A stretch of DNA of 37,459 nucleotides from assembly GCA_945861515.1 (NCBI GenBank), contig CAMAVA010000012.1, positions 1-37,459 of the forward strand, read 5' to 3'. The notes under the pieces are model-generated. The model saw only the letters and a program-made list of their open reading frames with translations. It was not told the origin of the DNA and ran no database searches. Of this stretch, positions 15,245 to 26,246 are shown in pieces. The DNA comes from Brevundimonas vancanneytii. GTDB taxonomy: Bacteria; Pseudomonadota; Alphaproteobacteria; Caulobacterales; Caulobacteraceae. Both the position numbers and the translations under genes were made by a program. Every line of letters begins with the position of its first letter. The first letter of the stretch is position 1.

Positions 15245-15280
15245 TGTCAAAAGACTGCCGAATTGTTGCGGACCTGTTGC
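15245..15280 (-). promoter_or_regulatory. Promoter with tandem TGTTGC sites for the LTXXQ gene
   Basis: On the minus strand two GCAACA copies (complements of 15264-15269 and 15275-15280) repeat with an 11-base period, followed 13 bases later by TTGACA (complement of 15245-15250). Helically phased direct repeats just upstream of a -35 box are typical of OmpR-family response regulators. Spy/CpxP genes are often under such control. No clean -10 could be fixed. Confidence 0.45.
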
Positions 15281-15286
15281 GATCCT

Positions 15287-15952
15287 TCAGGCCACCGCGT
15301 TGCGACAGGCGGCCGCCATGGCCAGGGGCGACAGGGCCACAGCCGCCAGGGTCCAGCCACTGAGCAGCAACAGGCCAGCCGACCCCCCCGACCCCAGTTC
15401 CGCTGCATAGAGCGCCGCGCCGCCAAAGATCACCGGCGGACAGAAGAGGGGCAGGACGATGGCCGCGACCAGCAGACCGCCCCGCCGCGCGCCCAGGGCC
15501 AGGGCTGCGCCGATCCCGCCGACAAAGGCGAAGGCCAGGGCCCCGATCACCGCACAGGCCAGAATCAGGGGCGTCAGCGCGATGTCCGCTCCCAGCAACA
15601 CCGCCGCCACCGGCGCGGCCAGGGCCAGGGGCGCTCCGCCGGCCAGCCATTGGGCCAGGCACTTGATGGCGCAGACCAGTTCCAGCGGCAGGGGTCCGGT
15701 CATCAGCAGGTCCAGGCCGCCATCCTCGAAATCCCGCTCGAACAGACGGTCGAGGGACAGCAGGCAGGCCAGGGCCAGGACCATCCAGGCGAGGCCCACG
15801 GAAACCGGGGCCAGCCGGTCCGTGTCCGACCCCGCCGCCAGGGGCAGCAGCAGGGTGATGGCGGCATAGAAGGCCAGGGCCGGCAGGGGCCCGCCGCCCC
15901 GCCCCCAGGCCAGGCCCAGTTCCCGCCTCAACAGGATGATGGCGGCGCTCAT
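15287..15952 (-). CDS. ccmB: Heme exporter permease CcmB
   Basis: CcmB is the membrane subunit of the CcmAB ABC module, whose ATP hydrolysis releases holo-CcmE from CcmC. The 221-residue protein has six hydrophobic helices and the family blocks [14 protein letters not shown] near the N-terminus, [17 protein letters not shown] and the central [23 protein letters not shown]. The ATG overlaps the ccmA stop by 4 bases (ATGA), so the two subunits are coupled. Confidence 0.95.
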   Translation of the reverse strand: MSAAIILLRRELGLAWGRGGGPLPALAFYAAITLLLPLAAGSDTDRLAPVSVGLAWMVLALACLLSLDRLFERDFEDGGLDLLMTGPLPLELVCAIKCLAQWLAGGAPLALAAPVAAVLLGADIALTPLILACAVIGALAFAFVGGIGAALALGARRGGLLVAAIVLPLFCPPVIFGGAALYAAELGSGGSAGLLLLSGWTLAAVALSPLAMAAACRNAVA

Positions 15953-16554
15953 GCCCCGATCTCCAGGCCCAGGGCCGGGATCGGCAGGGGATCATGGACC
16001 GCTGCCATGATCAGGCCGCCAGCCGCCAGGTGGTCCTGCATGAGGCTGGCCAGCAGGGCGCGCCGGGCCGTGTCCAGGGGCGCCATGGGCTCATCCAGCA
16101 GCCACAGGGGACGGGGCGCCGTGATCAGCCGGGCCAGGGCCAGACGCCGCCTCTGGCCGGCCGACAGGCGTCGCACCTCCAGGGACAACAAGGGTTCCAG
16201 CGCCAGCCTGTCGATGGCCTCGGGCAATCGGCTCGCGCCGCCGCCCAGCCAGGCGGCCTGAAAGGAAAGCTCCTCCAGCGCCGTCCGCGCGCCCTTGAGG
16301 CCATCGGCATGACCCAGCAGATGCAGTTCTTCCGACCGCGCCGTTTCGGAGTCCGGGGCGCCCTCGAACCGGACCTCCCCGGCCTCGGGCCGAATCAGGC
16401 CCGCAATGGTCCGCAGCAGGCTGGTCTTTCCAGAGCCATTGGCCCCCGTCAGGGCCAGGGCGGAGCCGGCCTCCAGCCGGAAGTCCAGGCCCGAAAACAG
16501 CTGTCGTTCACCCCGGCGGATCGCCAGTCCCCGGCCCTGGACGGCATGGATCAT
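15949..16554 (-). CDS. ccmA: Cytochrome c maturation ATP-binding protein CcmA
   Basis: CcmA is the ATPase partner of CcmB. The 201-residue protein carries Walker A ([11 protein letters not shown]), the ABC signature ([14 protein letters not shown]) and Walker B ([12 protein letters not shown]), followed by the H-loop histidine (MAAVHDPL). I start at the ATG at 16554 ([15 protein letters not shown]), which gives the usual ~200 residues. The 1084-residue track ORF is an artefact: its first 880 residues are antisense to aconitase. It is the first gene of the minus-strand ccm operon and is divergent from acnA across a 228-base spacer. Confidence 0.95.
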   Translation of the reverse strand: MIHAVQGRGLAIRRGERQLFSGLDFRLEAGSALALTGANGSGKTSLLRTIAGLIRPEAGEVRFEGAPDSETARSEELHLLGHADGLKGARTALEELSFQAAWLGGGASRLPEAIDRLALEPLLSLEVRRLSAGQRRRLALARLITAPRPLWLLDEPMAPLDTARRALLASLMQDHLAAGGLIMAAVHDPLPIPALGLEIGA

Positions 16555-16782
16555 GGCGCCGGCCGGAAACACTGTCCGACCCGCGGTTCCAGGCCCAAAC
16601 GATTCCCCACGGCCGGCGCATGGACGTTTGCTGCGACCCGGAGTATGCAGCGGCCAGCCGACCTCCCGTGCCTGCACGGGGGCGTACGCGGCGCCGGTTG
16701 GGACCCTGTGTGTCCCATGCCGCTGGCGCGCGATCCCGGAAGTGGTTTTCGGGCGGCTCTGAACAGGAAAGGTACTCCCAAA

Positions 16783-19482
<2,700 letters not shown>

Positions 19483-19582
19483 TGATCACCGGGGCTCCTC
19501 TCCTGACCTGTGGGAGACGGGGCCCCGCTTTTCACGGCCTCGTGATCCCCGCGACCCTGCCCTATCCGCTTAATAGCGTCCC

Positions 19583-20296
19583 ATGAGGCGCGCGCTCCTT
19601 TCCCTGTTCCTGATGGCGGTGGTTCCGGCCATGGCCGCGTCCGCTGAGGCGGCGCCCACGGCCCGTCAACCCGTCGTGATTGAACTCTACACCGCCCAGG
19701 GCTGCTCTTCCTGTCGCAAGGCCAATGAACATCTGGCCGAACTGGCCGAGAAGCCCGGTGTCCTGGCCCTGACCTTTGCCGTCGACTACTGGGACTATCT
19801 GGGCTGGCCTGACAGTTTCGCCCAGCCTGCCTTTGCCGACCGCCAGAAGGCCTATGCCCGCAAGCTCAATGTCCGGGAAGTCTATACCCCCCAGGTGATC
19901 GTCGATGGCCGGTCCCAGACCGGCGGTGTGAAGATCGAGAAGATCGAGGCCCTGGTCGCCGAGGCGACCCGCACGCCGGTCAATCCGCCGGACATGCTGT
20001 TGCTGCGCAACGGCCGGATCGCCGTCGGGTCCGGCCCCGTGCCGCGGGGCGGCGCCGAGGTCTGGATGGTCCGCTATGACCCTCGGGAACTGACCGTCAC
20101 CCCCAGGCGCGGCGACAATCGCGGCCTGCCGGTCGTGCATCGCAACGTTGTCCGGCAGCTGGCGAAACTGGGCGCCTGGAGCGGCAGCCCCACCGCCTAT
20201 CGCACGCCCAGGCCCACTGAGGATGGCCTGAAGACGGTCATCCTGGTCCAGGCCGCCAGGGGCGGAAAGATCATCGGCGTCCTGGTCGAAAGCTGA
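19583..20296 (+). CDS. DUF1223 thioredoxin-fold periplasmic protein
   Basis: The 237-residue protein has a signal peptide (ALLSLFLMAVVPAMAASAEA) and a thioredoxin-like domain with the redox motif TAQGCSSCRKAN (Cys41, Cys44). It continues with FAVDYWDYLGWPDSFAQPAFADRQKAYA and YTPQVIVDGRSQTGG, the standard DUF1223 pattern. The family is secreted and presumed to be a disulfide-active oxidoreductase, but no substrate is established. It lies 100 bases after acnA on the same strand, probably with its own promoter. Confidence 0.92.
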   Translation: MRRALLSLFLMAVVPAMAASAEAAPTARQPVVIELYTAQGCSSCRKANEHLAELAEKPGVLALTFAVDYWDYLGWPDSFAQPAFADRQKAYARKLNVREVYTPQVIVDGRSQTGGVKIEKIEALVAEATRTPVNPPDMLLLRNGRIAVGSGPVPRGGAEVWMVRYDPRELTVTPRRGDNRGLPVVHRNVVRQLAKLGAWSGSPTAYRTPRPTEDGLKTVILVQAARGGKIIGVLVES

Positions 20297-20333
20297 CCAG
20301 CCGGCCCGAGCGGTTCGAGACTCTCCACCAACA

Positions 20334-20505
20334 ACCCCGTCATCCCGGCCGAAGCGCGTCAGCGCGAAGAGCCGGGACCCAGAGCAACTTCCGATAAGTG
20401 TGAAGCGGTTATCGGAAAAGGCTCTAGCGGCTGCAAGGACGCAGTCGGGCAGCTCCGCTGTCTGAATCCTGTCTCTTCTGGCTCCCGGATCGTCCCGGTT
20501 GGCCG
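20334..20505. repeat. Composite inverted-repeat element (REP/MITE-like)
   Basis: The 238-base gap between DUF1223 and the SDR gene holds a nested repeat. GAGCCGGGACCCAGA (20369-20383) pairs at 13 of 15 positions with TCTGGCTCCCGGATC (20477-20491). Inside lies a perfect 9-bp inverted repeat, TTCCGATAA/TTATCGGAA (20389-20417). The left end forms its own hairpin, TCCCGGC/GCCGGGA (20343-20377), around GCGC-rich sequence. The parts GTCATCCCGGCCGAAGCG and GTGTGAAGCGGTTATCGG recall dispersed intergenic repeats I have seen in alphaproteobacteria. No ORF of its own; probably non-coding mobile debris or a bidirectional transcription end. The outer limits are approximate. Confidence 0.6.
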
Positions 20506-20534
20506 TCCAGGTTGACGGAAGGTTATCCGCAAGC

Positions 20535-21269
20535 CTACACCCGCAGCATCAGCCCGCCATCAACCCCCAGGGCCTGGCCGGTGACAAAGCCGCCATCTTC
20601 GCTGGCCAGGAACAGAGCCGCCCGGGCGATATCGATGGGCTGGCCCAGGCGTTTGAGGGCCGCCTTCTTGGCCCAGAGCGCAGCCACATCCTCGCGGACA
20701 AAGCTGCCGGCGGTCATGCCCGTCGCGATGGCGCCGGGCAGGATGGCGTTGGAGGTCACCGCATGGCGGCCCAGCTCCAGGGCGAAGGTGCGCATCATGC
20801 CCACGACTCCGGCCTTGGAGGCCGAATAGGCCACCAGGCCGTTATCCGTATGGCGGGCCATGATCGAGGCGGTGAAGATCAGCCGGCCGCGGCCGCTGGC
20901 CACCACATGGGGCGTGGCGGCGCGGGACAGGCGAAAGGCGGCCCGCAGATTGACCGAGACCAGCCGGTCGAAGGCCTCGTCGGAGGTGTCGCCCACCGGC
21001 GCCGAATGGGAGACCCCGGCATTGTTGTAGAGGATGTCCAGGCCGCCAAAGGCCTCGGTCGCGGCGCCGATGATGGTCGCGGGGGCCTCGTCAGTGCTGA
21101 TGTCCTGGCCCATCGCCTGGATGGCGGCATGGTCGAACTCGAGGGCGGTTCCGGGACGATCCACCGCCAGGACCTGCGCCCCCTCGGCGGCGAACAGTTC
21201 GGCGGTCGCCCGGCCGATGCCGCTGGCGGCGCCTGTGACGATGGCCCGGCGGCCGGTCAGTCTTCCCAT
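20535..21269 (-). CDS. Short-chain dehydrogenase/reductase (SDR)
   Basis: SDR enzymes oxidise or reduce carbonyl/hydroxyl groups with NAD(P). The 244-residue classical SDR has the cofactor motif TGAASGIGRA, the NNAG motif (ILYNNAGVS), the catalytic serine region FTASIMARHTDNG and the catalytic YSASK (Tyr-x-x-x-Lys). The end GFVTGQALGVDGGLML is typical of FabG-like members. An acidic residue after the second beta strand (LAVDRPG) suggests NAD preference. The start at 21269 follows GGAGG at 8 bases; the track start 22 codons upstream is not supported. A strong minus-strand terminator sits about 100 bases upstream of this start. Substrate unknown. Confidence 0.92.
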   Translation of the reverse strand: MGRLTGRRAIVTGAASGIGRATAELFAAEGAQVLAVDRPGTALEFDHAAIQAMGQDISTDEAPATIIGAATEAFGGLDILYNNAGVSHSAPVGDTSDEAFDRLVSVNLRAAFRLSRAATPHVVASGRGRLIFTASIMARHTDNGLVAYSASKAGVVGMMRTFALELGRHAVTSNAILPGAIATGMTAGSFVREDVAALWAKKAALKRLGQPIDIARAALFLASEDGGFVTGQALGVDGGLMLRV

Positions 21270-21369
21270 GGGTCGTTCCTCCGATGTTTTGCCGCATCGA
21301 AGCAGTACTGCAGGCCCTTGGAAATGGCGCCCCAAGGGAAGGGTGAGTGCGGAAGGGCGTCTTCAGGCC

Positions 21370-21414
21370 AAAAAAAAGGCCCGCGTCGCCAAGGGGGAGG
21401 GAGCGACGCGGGCC
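21370..21414 (-). terminator. Strong intrinsic terminator on the minus strand
   Basis: A perfect 12-bp stem (GGCCCGCGTCGC/GCGACGCGGGCC) with a 13-base loop is followed on the minus strand by eight Ts. It is the most convincing Rho-independent terminator in the window. It ends a minus-strand transcript about 100 bases before the SDR start, yet no annotated minus-strand gene lies between it and the DUF2794 gene. Confidence 0.85.
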
Positions 21415-21643
21415 GGTCTTGGAAGTGTCTGTCGTCGGCCGATCCAGAGCCCCGGGGTTTCGGGAGGCTGGGGGGGCTGTTCAGGGTCCGGAACCGCGGG
21501 GTCTCTTGATCAGCCGACCATGAGGTTATCGACCCCGATCCCGGCGGCGGAAGGTCCGAAATAAGGTCTTTGCACGGCGATCTGTGGCGGCTTGCAGACC
21601 GTCTCGCCAAACCGTCGGAATTGGTTCAGGCTGCCGTCAGATC
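21415..21643 (-). other. Gap with a possible minus-strand small RNA or leader
   Basis: The gap from 21270 to 21643 (374 bases) holds the strong terminator and, upstream of it on the minus strand, 229 bases with no standard gene. One frame reads LNQFRRFGETVCKPPQIAVQ, then RPYFGPSAAGIGVDNLMVG, and stops, but it has no ATG or ribosome binding site. It might be a tiny protein, the remnant of one, a small RNA, or an attenuator leader for the SDR gene. The DUF2794 promoter must also lie here on the plus strand. Confidence 0.35.
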
Positions 21644-21979
21644 ATGACCTTCGACCCGACATACCCCACCCCGCCCGCCGCCCAGGTCTTTTTCGAACGG
21701 CGGGAGCTGGACCAGCTGATGCGGCTCTACGGGCGGATGGTGGCGGCCGGTGAATGGCGGGACTATGCCATAGCCGGCCTGTCCGACCGGGCTGTCTTCT
21801 GCGTTTTCCGCCGGGCCCATGAACAGCCCCTCTACCGGATCGAGAAGCAGCCCGAACTGGCCCGGCGTCAGGGGGCCTGGTCCGTGACGGCCCAGGGCGG
21901 CATGATCCTGCGGCGGGGCCAGGACCTGGCGCAGGTCCTGAAGGTCTTCGACAAGGGCCGGTTCAAGGTCGTGGAATAG
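21644..21979 (+). CDS. DUF2794 family protein
   Basis: This 111-residue cytoplasmic protein matches DUF2794, a small alphaproteobacterial family of unknown function. Conserved blocks are VFFERRELDQLMRLYGRMVAAGEWRDYA, FCVFRRAHEQPLYRIEKQPELARRQGAW and GGMILRRGQDLAQVLKV. The ATG at 21644 gives the family-like N-terminus; the track's 20-residue extension is unlike it. It is followed at once by a hairpin terminator and is probably monocistronic. Confidence 0.9.
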   Translation: MTFDPTYPTPPAAQVFFERRELDQLMRLYGRMVAAGEWRDYAIAGLSDRAVFCVFRRAHEQPLYRIEKQPELARRQGAWSVTAQGGMILRRGQDLAQVLKVFDKGRFKVVE

Positions 21980-21982
21980 CAA

Positions 21983-22019
21983 AAGGCCCCGGTGTCACCA
22001 CCAGGGCCTTCGCTGTTTT
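21983..22019 (+). terminator. Intrinsic terminator after DUF2794
   Basis: AAGGCCCCGGTG and CACCAGGGCCTT pair almost fully (one mismatch), followed by CGCTGTTTT. AAAA on the other side means it could also act on minus-strand transcripts from the Bax-inhibitor gene, which converges here. Confidence 0.75.
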
Positions 22020-22047
22020 CAGGCCATCTGCCTGGCCGGCCGCAGAC

Positions 22048-22800
22048 CTAGCTGCGGCGGGCGCCGAGCAGGGACAGCAGGAACTGAAACAGGTTGATGA
22101 AGTCCAGATACAGGCTGAGGGCGCCATAGTTGGTGGCCACGGCCATGGCCCTTTGGTCGCCGCCGAGCTCGTAATAGGTCAGCTTCAGCCGCTGGGTGTC
22201 ATAGGCGGTCAGGCCGGCGAAGATCAGCACGCCCGCGGCGCTGATGATCAGGCTGATCATCGGCTGTTGCAGGAACATGTTGACCAGGCCGGCGATGAGC
22301 AGACCCCAGACGCCCATGATCAGGAAGGTGCCCATGCCCTGCAGGTCGCGCTTGGTGGTGTAGCCGAACAGGCTGAGCGCGCCGAAGGAGGTGGCGGTGA
22401 TCAGGAAGGTCGAGGCGATGGAGGCGCCGGTATAGCGCAGCACCCAGACCGCGCCGGAAGCGCCGATCAGGGCCACGATGCCCCAGTAGAGGGCGCCGGA
22501 AGCCGCCGGGCTCGGGTTCTTCATGATGAAGCCCGACACCAGGACCAGCACCAGGGGCGCGAAGGCCAGGACCATGCCCAGGATGGTGTATCCGGCCAGG
22601 GCGCCGTTGGCGTTGACCACATACAGGAGGTCGCGCACCGGCGCGATATTGGCCACGCTATAGGCCAGGACGGCCGAGACCAGCAGGCCCAGAGCCATCT
22701 TGTTGTAGACGCCCAGCATGAAGGCGCGCAGTCCAGCGTCGACCGACATGTCGGCGGTCTGCGGGATCGAGCGCGCGTAGCCGCGTTCGAAGTCGCTCAT
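22048..22800 (-). CDS. Bax inhibitor-1/YccA family membrane protein
   Basis: The 250-residue protein has seven hydrophobic segments and the UPF0005/BI-1 pattern, including the N-terminal cytoplasmic start (VDAGLRAFMLGVYNKMALGLLVSAVLAY), FALSLFG-like SFGALSLFGYTTKRDL, and the family-signature region LIFAGLTAYDTQRLK followed by ALSLYLDFINLFQFLLSLLG. Bacterial members are pH-sensitive calcium leak channels or protease (FtsH) modulators; which applies here is unknown. It stands alone, convergent with DUF2794. Confidence 0.93.
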   Translation of the reverse strand: MSDFERGYARSIPQTADMSVDAGLRAFMLGVYNKMALGLLVSAVLAYSVANIAPVRDLLYVVNANGALAGYTILGMVLAFAPLVLVLVSGFIMKNPSPAASGALYWGIVALIGASGAVWVLRYTGASIASTFLITATSFGALSLFGYTTKRDLQGMGTFLIMGVWGLLIAGLVNMFLQQPMISLIISAAGVLIFAGLTAYDTQRLKLTYYELGGDQRAMAVATNYGALSLYLDFINLFQFLLSLLGARRS

Positions 22801-22895
22801 TGGAAAAAGACCCTTTTCATTCGAGCCCCGGGATCGGAACTCAGACGCTCAATATTGGGGCTGCGGCGGTTTGGCGCAAGAGGTTGCTTGAGCAA

Positions 22896-25430
22896 CTATT
22901 CCGTTCGCAGGACAGGGGCCGGCCGCCGCGACAGGGCCTGGGCCGCCGCCAGAAGGCCGCCCAGGGTGGCCAGGCCGCCCGCGCCGCCGATCAGGGCGCC
23001 CACCCCGCCCCAGTCGACCGACCATTTCGCCTCGAACACCATCACCACAACCGGCCAGGCGGCGGCATAGCCCAGTCCCACTCCGAACACCCCGGCAATC
23101 AGGCCCACGGCGCCATACTCGACCCCGTAGGCGGTCAGGATCTGGCTGCGCGACCCGCCCAGCACCTTGAGGGTCGCCGCTTCCCGCGCCCGGGCCCGGG
23201 CGCCGGCGGCAATCGCCCCCGCCAGAACCAGAAGGCCGGCCAGGGCCGCAACCCCGGCTGCGCCCCGCACCGCCAGGGACAGGCGATCAAACATTTCCAC
23301 GGCCTGGGTCAGGCCTTCCCGCACGCTGATGACATTGACCTCGGCAAAGTCCTTGCCAAGCGCCCGGGTCGCGGCCTTTTCCTGGGCCTCGCTGGCCTTG
23401 GCGATGGCAATATAGCGAAGGCCGGCCCCTTCCAGGGCGGCCGGATTGAGGATGACCGTGAAGGCGGGGCTGAAGCCGCCCCATTCGACCTTGCGCAGCA
23501 CCGCGACTTTTGCGTCGATATCGCGCCCCAGAACCGACAGGGTGATGCTGTCGCCAACCTTCAGCCCGCCGCCTTTCGCCGCATCGATCTCCATGGCCAC
23601 CAGGGGCGGGCCGCGATAGCCGGCCGGCCACCAGCGGCCTTCCTGGACCCCGGCATTGGCCGGTTCGCCATCAAAGACCGACATCTGCAGGTCATTGTCA
23701 TAGGCCCAGCGCTCGCTGTCCTTGATGGACTTGACGTCGAACACCTCGCCCTTGATCCGGGTGATCCGTCCGGAAACAAAGGGAAACCGCAGATAGGTGG
23801 CCGGCGTCAGGGCCTGGCCGAAGGCCGCCGCAAGGGCGGCATCGAACTGGCTCGCTCGGTCGCCAGGCACATCCAGGAACACCATGGAGGGCGCCGTCCG
23901 GGGGGCCACCTGGCTGACCTGGGACAGCAGGCTGGACTGGATCAGCACCACGGCGGACAGCAGGGCGACGCCCAGGCCGATGGCCGGAGAGGCCGTCCTG
24001 GCGGCAGACCGGGGCCCGGACAGGTTGGCCAGGCCGATCCGCAGGGCGCCGCGGGTGAACCGCCGCAGCCGACCCGCCAGCCAGGCGGCTCCCTGACCCA
24101 GCAGGGCCAGCAGCCCGAAGGCCAGAGCGACCCCGACGATCATGATCCCCGCGGCGGCCGGAGTCGGGGCGGTAATCACCGCCAGGGCGGCCAGCCCCAG
24201 GCCGGCGATCACCGTGACGACGGTCTCCAGTCCGAATCCAACCCGACCCGACAGGTCCCGGCGAAACAGGGCCGATGGCGGGGTGGACCTCGCCCGGGCC
24301 AGGGGAACCAGGGAAAAGGCGGCGGCGGCCAGCAGGCCAAAGGCCGCCGCCTTGATCAGCGGCATGGGATAGACGGCGAACAGGGCCGGGATCGGCAACC
24401 TGTCCCGGGCCAGCTGGCCGAGGATCAAGGGAGCGCAGGCGCCCACCGCCAGACCGATCCCCACGCCCAGCAGGGCCAGCAGGGCGATCTGGATCAGATA
24501 GGTATTGCGGATCAGCACCCCTTCGGCGCCGAGCGCCTTCAGGGTGGCGATGGAGGGTTTGCGGGATTCCAGATAGGCGCCCACCGCCCCGGCCACGCCC
24601 AGGCCCCCGGCCACCAGGGAGGCCAGGCCGATGAAGCCCAGGAAATACTCCAGCTGGTCGATCAGGCGCTTGACGCCGTTGGCCGCCTCGTTGCGGGTGC
24701 GGATCTCCAGGCCCTGTCCGGGCACGGCCTGGCGCAAGGCTTTTGATGCGGAATCGACATTGGCGCTGGCCGGCAGGACGATGCGGGCGGTCTCTCCCCG
24801 GTCCGGCAGGCCCTCGGCCAGGAACCCGCCGGCCTCCAGGGCCGTCAGGCTGGTCAGGACCCGCCCGGCCAGCGCAAAGCCCCGGCCCAGGCGATCGGGT
24901 TCGGACACCAGAACCGCCCGGGCGATGAAGGGGGTCTCGCCGATCAGGAACCGGTCGCCGAGCTTCAGCCCCAGCCGCTGCATCAGGGGCTGCTCGACGG
25001 CGGCGCCGGCGACGCCGTCCCGCACGACAAAGGCGGCGTCCAGACTGGCGGCCCCGGTCAGCACCACCTTGCCGACCAGCGGATAGCCGCTGCTGACGCC
25101 GCGCAGTTCCACCAGCCGCCGCTCGCCGCTGGCCGCCTCGGCCATGGCCGACTGGGCGGCGGAAAAGGTGGCCGGCCCAAGCTTGCGGAAGGCGTCGCGC
25201 TCCGCCGACGTGAATCGCCGGTCCTCGACATTGACCCTCAGGTCGCCGCCGAGGATTTCCCGTCCTTGCGAGGCCAGGCCCTGGCGAAAGGCCTCGGCAG
25301 TGGACCCGGCGGCGGCGATGGCGGCCACCCCCAGGGCCAGACAGGCCAGAAAGATGCGAAACCCGGCCACCCCGGACCGCAGTTCGCGGCCGGCGAACCG
25401 AAAGGACAGCGGCAGCGCAGAGAGGCTCAC
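22896..25430 (-). CDS. ABC transporter permease, FtsX-like (YbbP type)
   Basis: This 844-residue membrane protein is the permease partner of the adjacent ATPase. It has an N-terminal helix (FRIFLACLALGVAAIAAAGS), a large periplasmic domain, and two FtsX-like blocks of three to four helices (around LGFIGLASLVAGGLGVAGAVGAYLESRKPSIATLKALGAEG and, near the C-terminus, GAAGVAALAGLLVLAGAIAAGARARAREAATLKVLGG). About ten helices in total match YbbP, a putative envelope exporter component of unknown substrate. The GTG start overlaps the ATPase stop by 4 bases. Confidence 0.92.
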   Translation of the reverse strand: MSLSALPLSFRFAGRELRSGVAGFRIFLACLALGVAAIAAAGSTAEAFRQGLASQGREILGGDLRVNVEDRRFTSAERDAFRKLGPATFSAAQSAMAEAASGERRLVELRGVSSGYPLVGKVVLTGAASLDAAFVVRDGVAGAAVEQPLMQRLGLKLGDRFLIGETPFIARAVLVSEPDRLGRGFALAGRVLTSLTALEAGGFLAEGLPDRGETARIVLPASANVDSASKALRQAVPGQGLEIRTRNEAANGVKRLIDQLEYFLGFIGLASLVAGGLGVAGAVGAYLESRKPSIATLKALGAEGVLIRNTYLIQIALLALLGVGIGLAVGACAPLILGQLARDRLPIPALFAVYPMPLIKAAAFGLLAAAAFSLVPLARARSTPPSALFRRDLSGRVGFGLETVVTVIAGLGLAALAVITAPTPAAAGIMIVGVALAFGLLALLGQGAAWLAGRLRRFTRGALRIGLANLSGPRSAARTASPAIGLGVALLSAVVLIQSSLLSQVSQVAPRTAPSMVFLDVPGDRASQFDAALAAAFGQALTPATYLRFPFVSGRITRIKGEVFDVKSIKDSERWAYDNDLQMSVFDGEPANAGVQEGRWWPAGYRGPPLVAMEIDAAKGGGLKVGDSITLSVLGRDIDAKVAVLRKVEWGGFSPAFTVILNPAALEGAGLRYIAIAKASEAQEKAATRALGKDFAEVNVISVREGLTQAVEMFDRLSLAVRGAAGVAALAGLLVLAGAIAAGARARAREAATLKVLGGSRSQILTAYGVEYGAVGLIAGVFGVGLGYAAAWPVVVMVFEAKWSVDWGGVGALIGGAGGLATLGGLLAAAQALSRRPAPVLRTE

Positions 25431-26122
25431 GCGGCGGTCTCCACCATCCGTCCATCGGCCATGGTCACGGTGCGATCGGCCCTGGCCGCCAGGGCCGGAT
25501 CATGGGTGACCAGCACCATGGCCGCGCCGGTCTGGGCCACCAGGTCGAACATCATGTCGGCGACGGTTGAGGCGTTGATGCCGTCCAGGTTTCCCGTCGG
25601 CTCATCGGCGAACAGCAGCTTGGGCTCGATGGCCAGGGCCCGGGCAAGGGCCACCCGTTGCTGCTCACCGCCAGACAGCTGGTGCGGATAATGGGTCAGG
25701 CGCGACGACAGACCCACCCGGTCCAGCCAGCGCCGGGCCAGGGCCGTGGCGCCATTCCGACCGGCAATTTCCAGCGGCGTGGCGACATTTTCCTCGGCCG
25801 TCATGTTGGGCAGCAGGTGAAAGCTCTGGAACACCAGGGAGACATGACCCCGCCTCAGTTTTGCCCGGCCATCCTCGGACAGTTTGCCCATGTCCTGGCC
25901 AAACAGCTTCACCTCGCCGCCGGTCGGCTGTTCCAGTCCCGCCGCCACGGCGATCAGGGAGGACTTGCCCGAACCCGACGGCCCGACCACCGCCACCCGC
26001 TCCCCGGCAGCCACGGTCAGGTCCACGCCCTTCAGGATCTCCACGGGTCCGGCGGCGGAGGGCAGGGTCAGGGTCACCCCGGTCAGGACCAGGGGCAGGG
26101 GCGCGGCGTCAGCGTCGAACAT
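25427..26122 (-). CDS. ABC transporter ATP-binding protein (YbbA type)
   Basis: The 231-residue ATPase belongs to the LolD/MacB-like group that pairs with FtsX-type permeases. Walker A is VGPSGSGKSSLI, the signature LSGGEQQRVALARALA, Walker B LLFADEPTGNLDG and the H-loop VTHDP. The start at 26122 (MFDADAAPLP) gives the usual length; the extra 45 residues in the track are low-complexity and overlap the divergent esterase start. Together with the permease and the divergent TesA-like esterase it reproduces the ybbA-ybbP/tesA arrangement known from Escherichia coli. Confidence 0.93.
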   Translation of the reverse strand: MFDADAAPLPLVLTGVTLTLPSAAGPVEILKGVDLTVAAGERVAVVGPSGSGKSSLIAVAAGLEQPTGGEVKLFGQDMGKLSEDGRAKLRRGHVSLVFQSFHLLPNMTAEENVATPLEIAGRNGATALARRWLDRVGLSSRLTHYPHQLSGGEQQRVALARALAIEPKLLFADEPTGNLDGINASTVADMMFDLVAQTGAAMVLVTHDPALAARADRTVTMADGRMVETAA

Positions 26123-26246
26123 CGGTCGGGGGCTCGTCTGGTCTGAGGTCTGGTCGGCGGGCAGGGAAAAAATCTCGTTGGCCGGGCCGGACAGACGCCC
26201 ATGGGCATTTGTGGCGGCCGCGCCGTCCCCTACATAGGGCTTCAGA

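Noticed and set aside
16555-16782. Possible riboswitch or promoter in the ccmA/acnA spacer
   Set aside because: Both genes must have promoters here, but I found no -35/-10 pair with acceptable spacing and no recognisable riboswitch core.
19483-19582. Terminator after acnA
   Set aside because: The GGGGCTCC/GGGGCCCC arms pair poorly and no T-tract follows.
22800-24746. 648-residue plus-strand ORF opposite the YbbP-like permease
   Set aside because: Low-complexity Gly/Gln/Arg/His composition with no motifs; an antisense shadow of a gene with clear domains.
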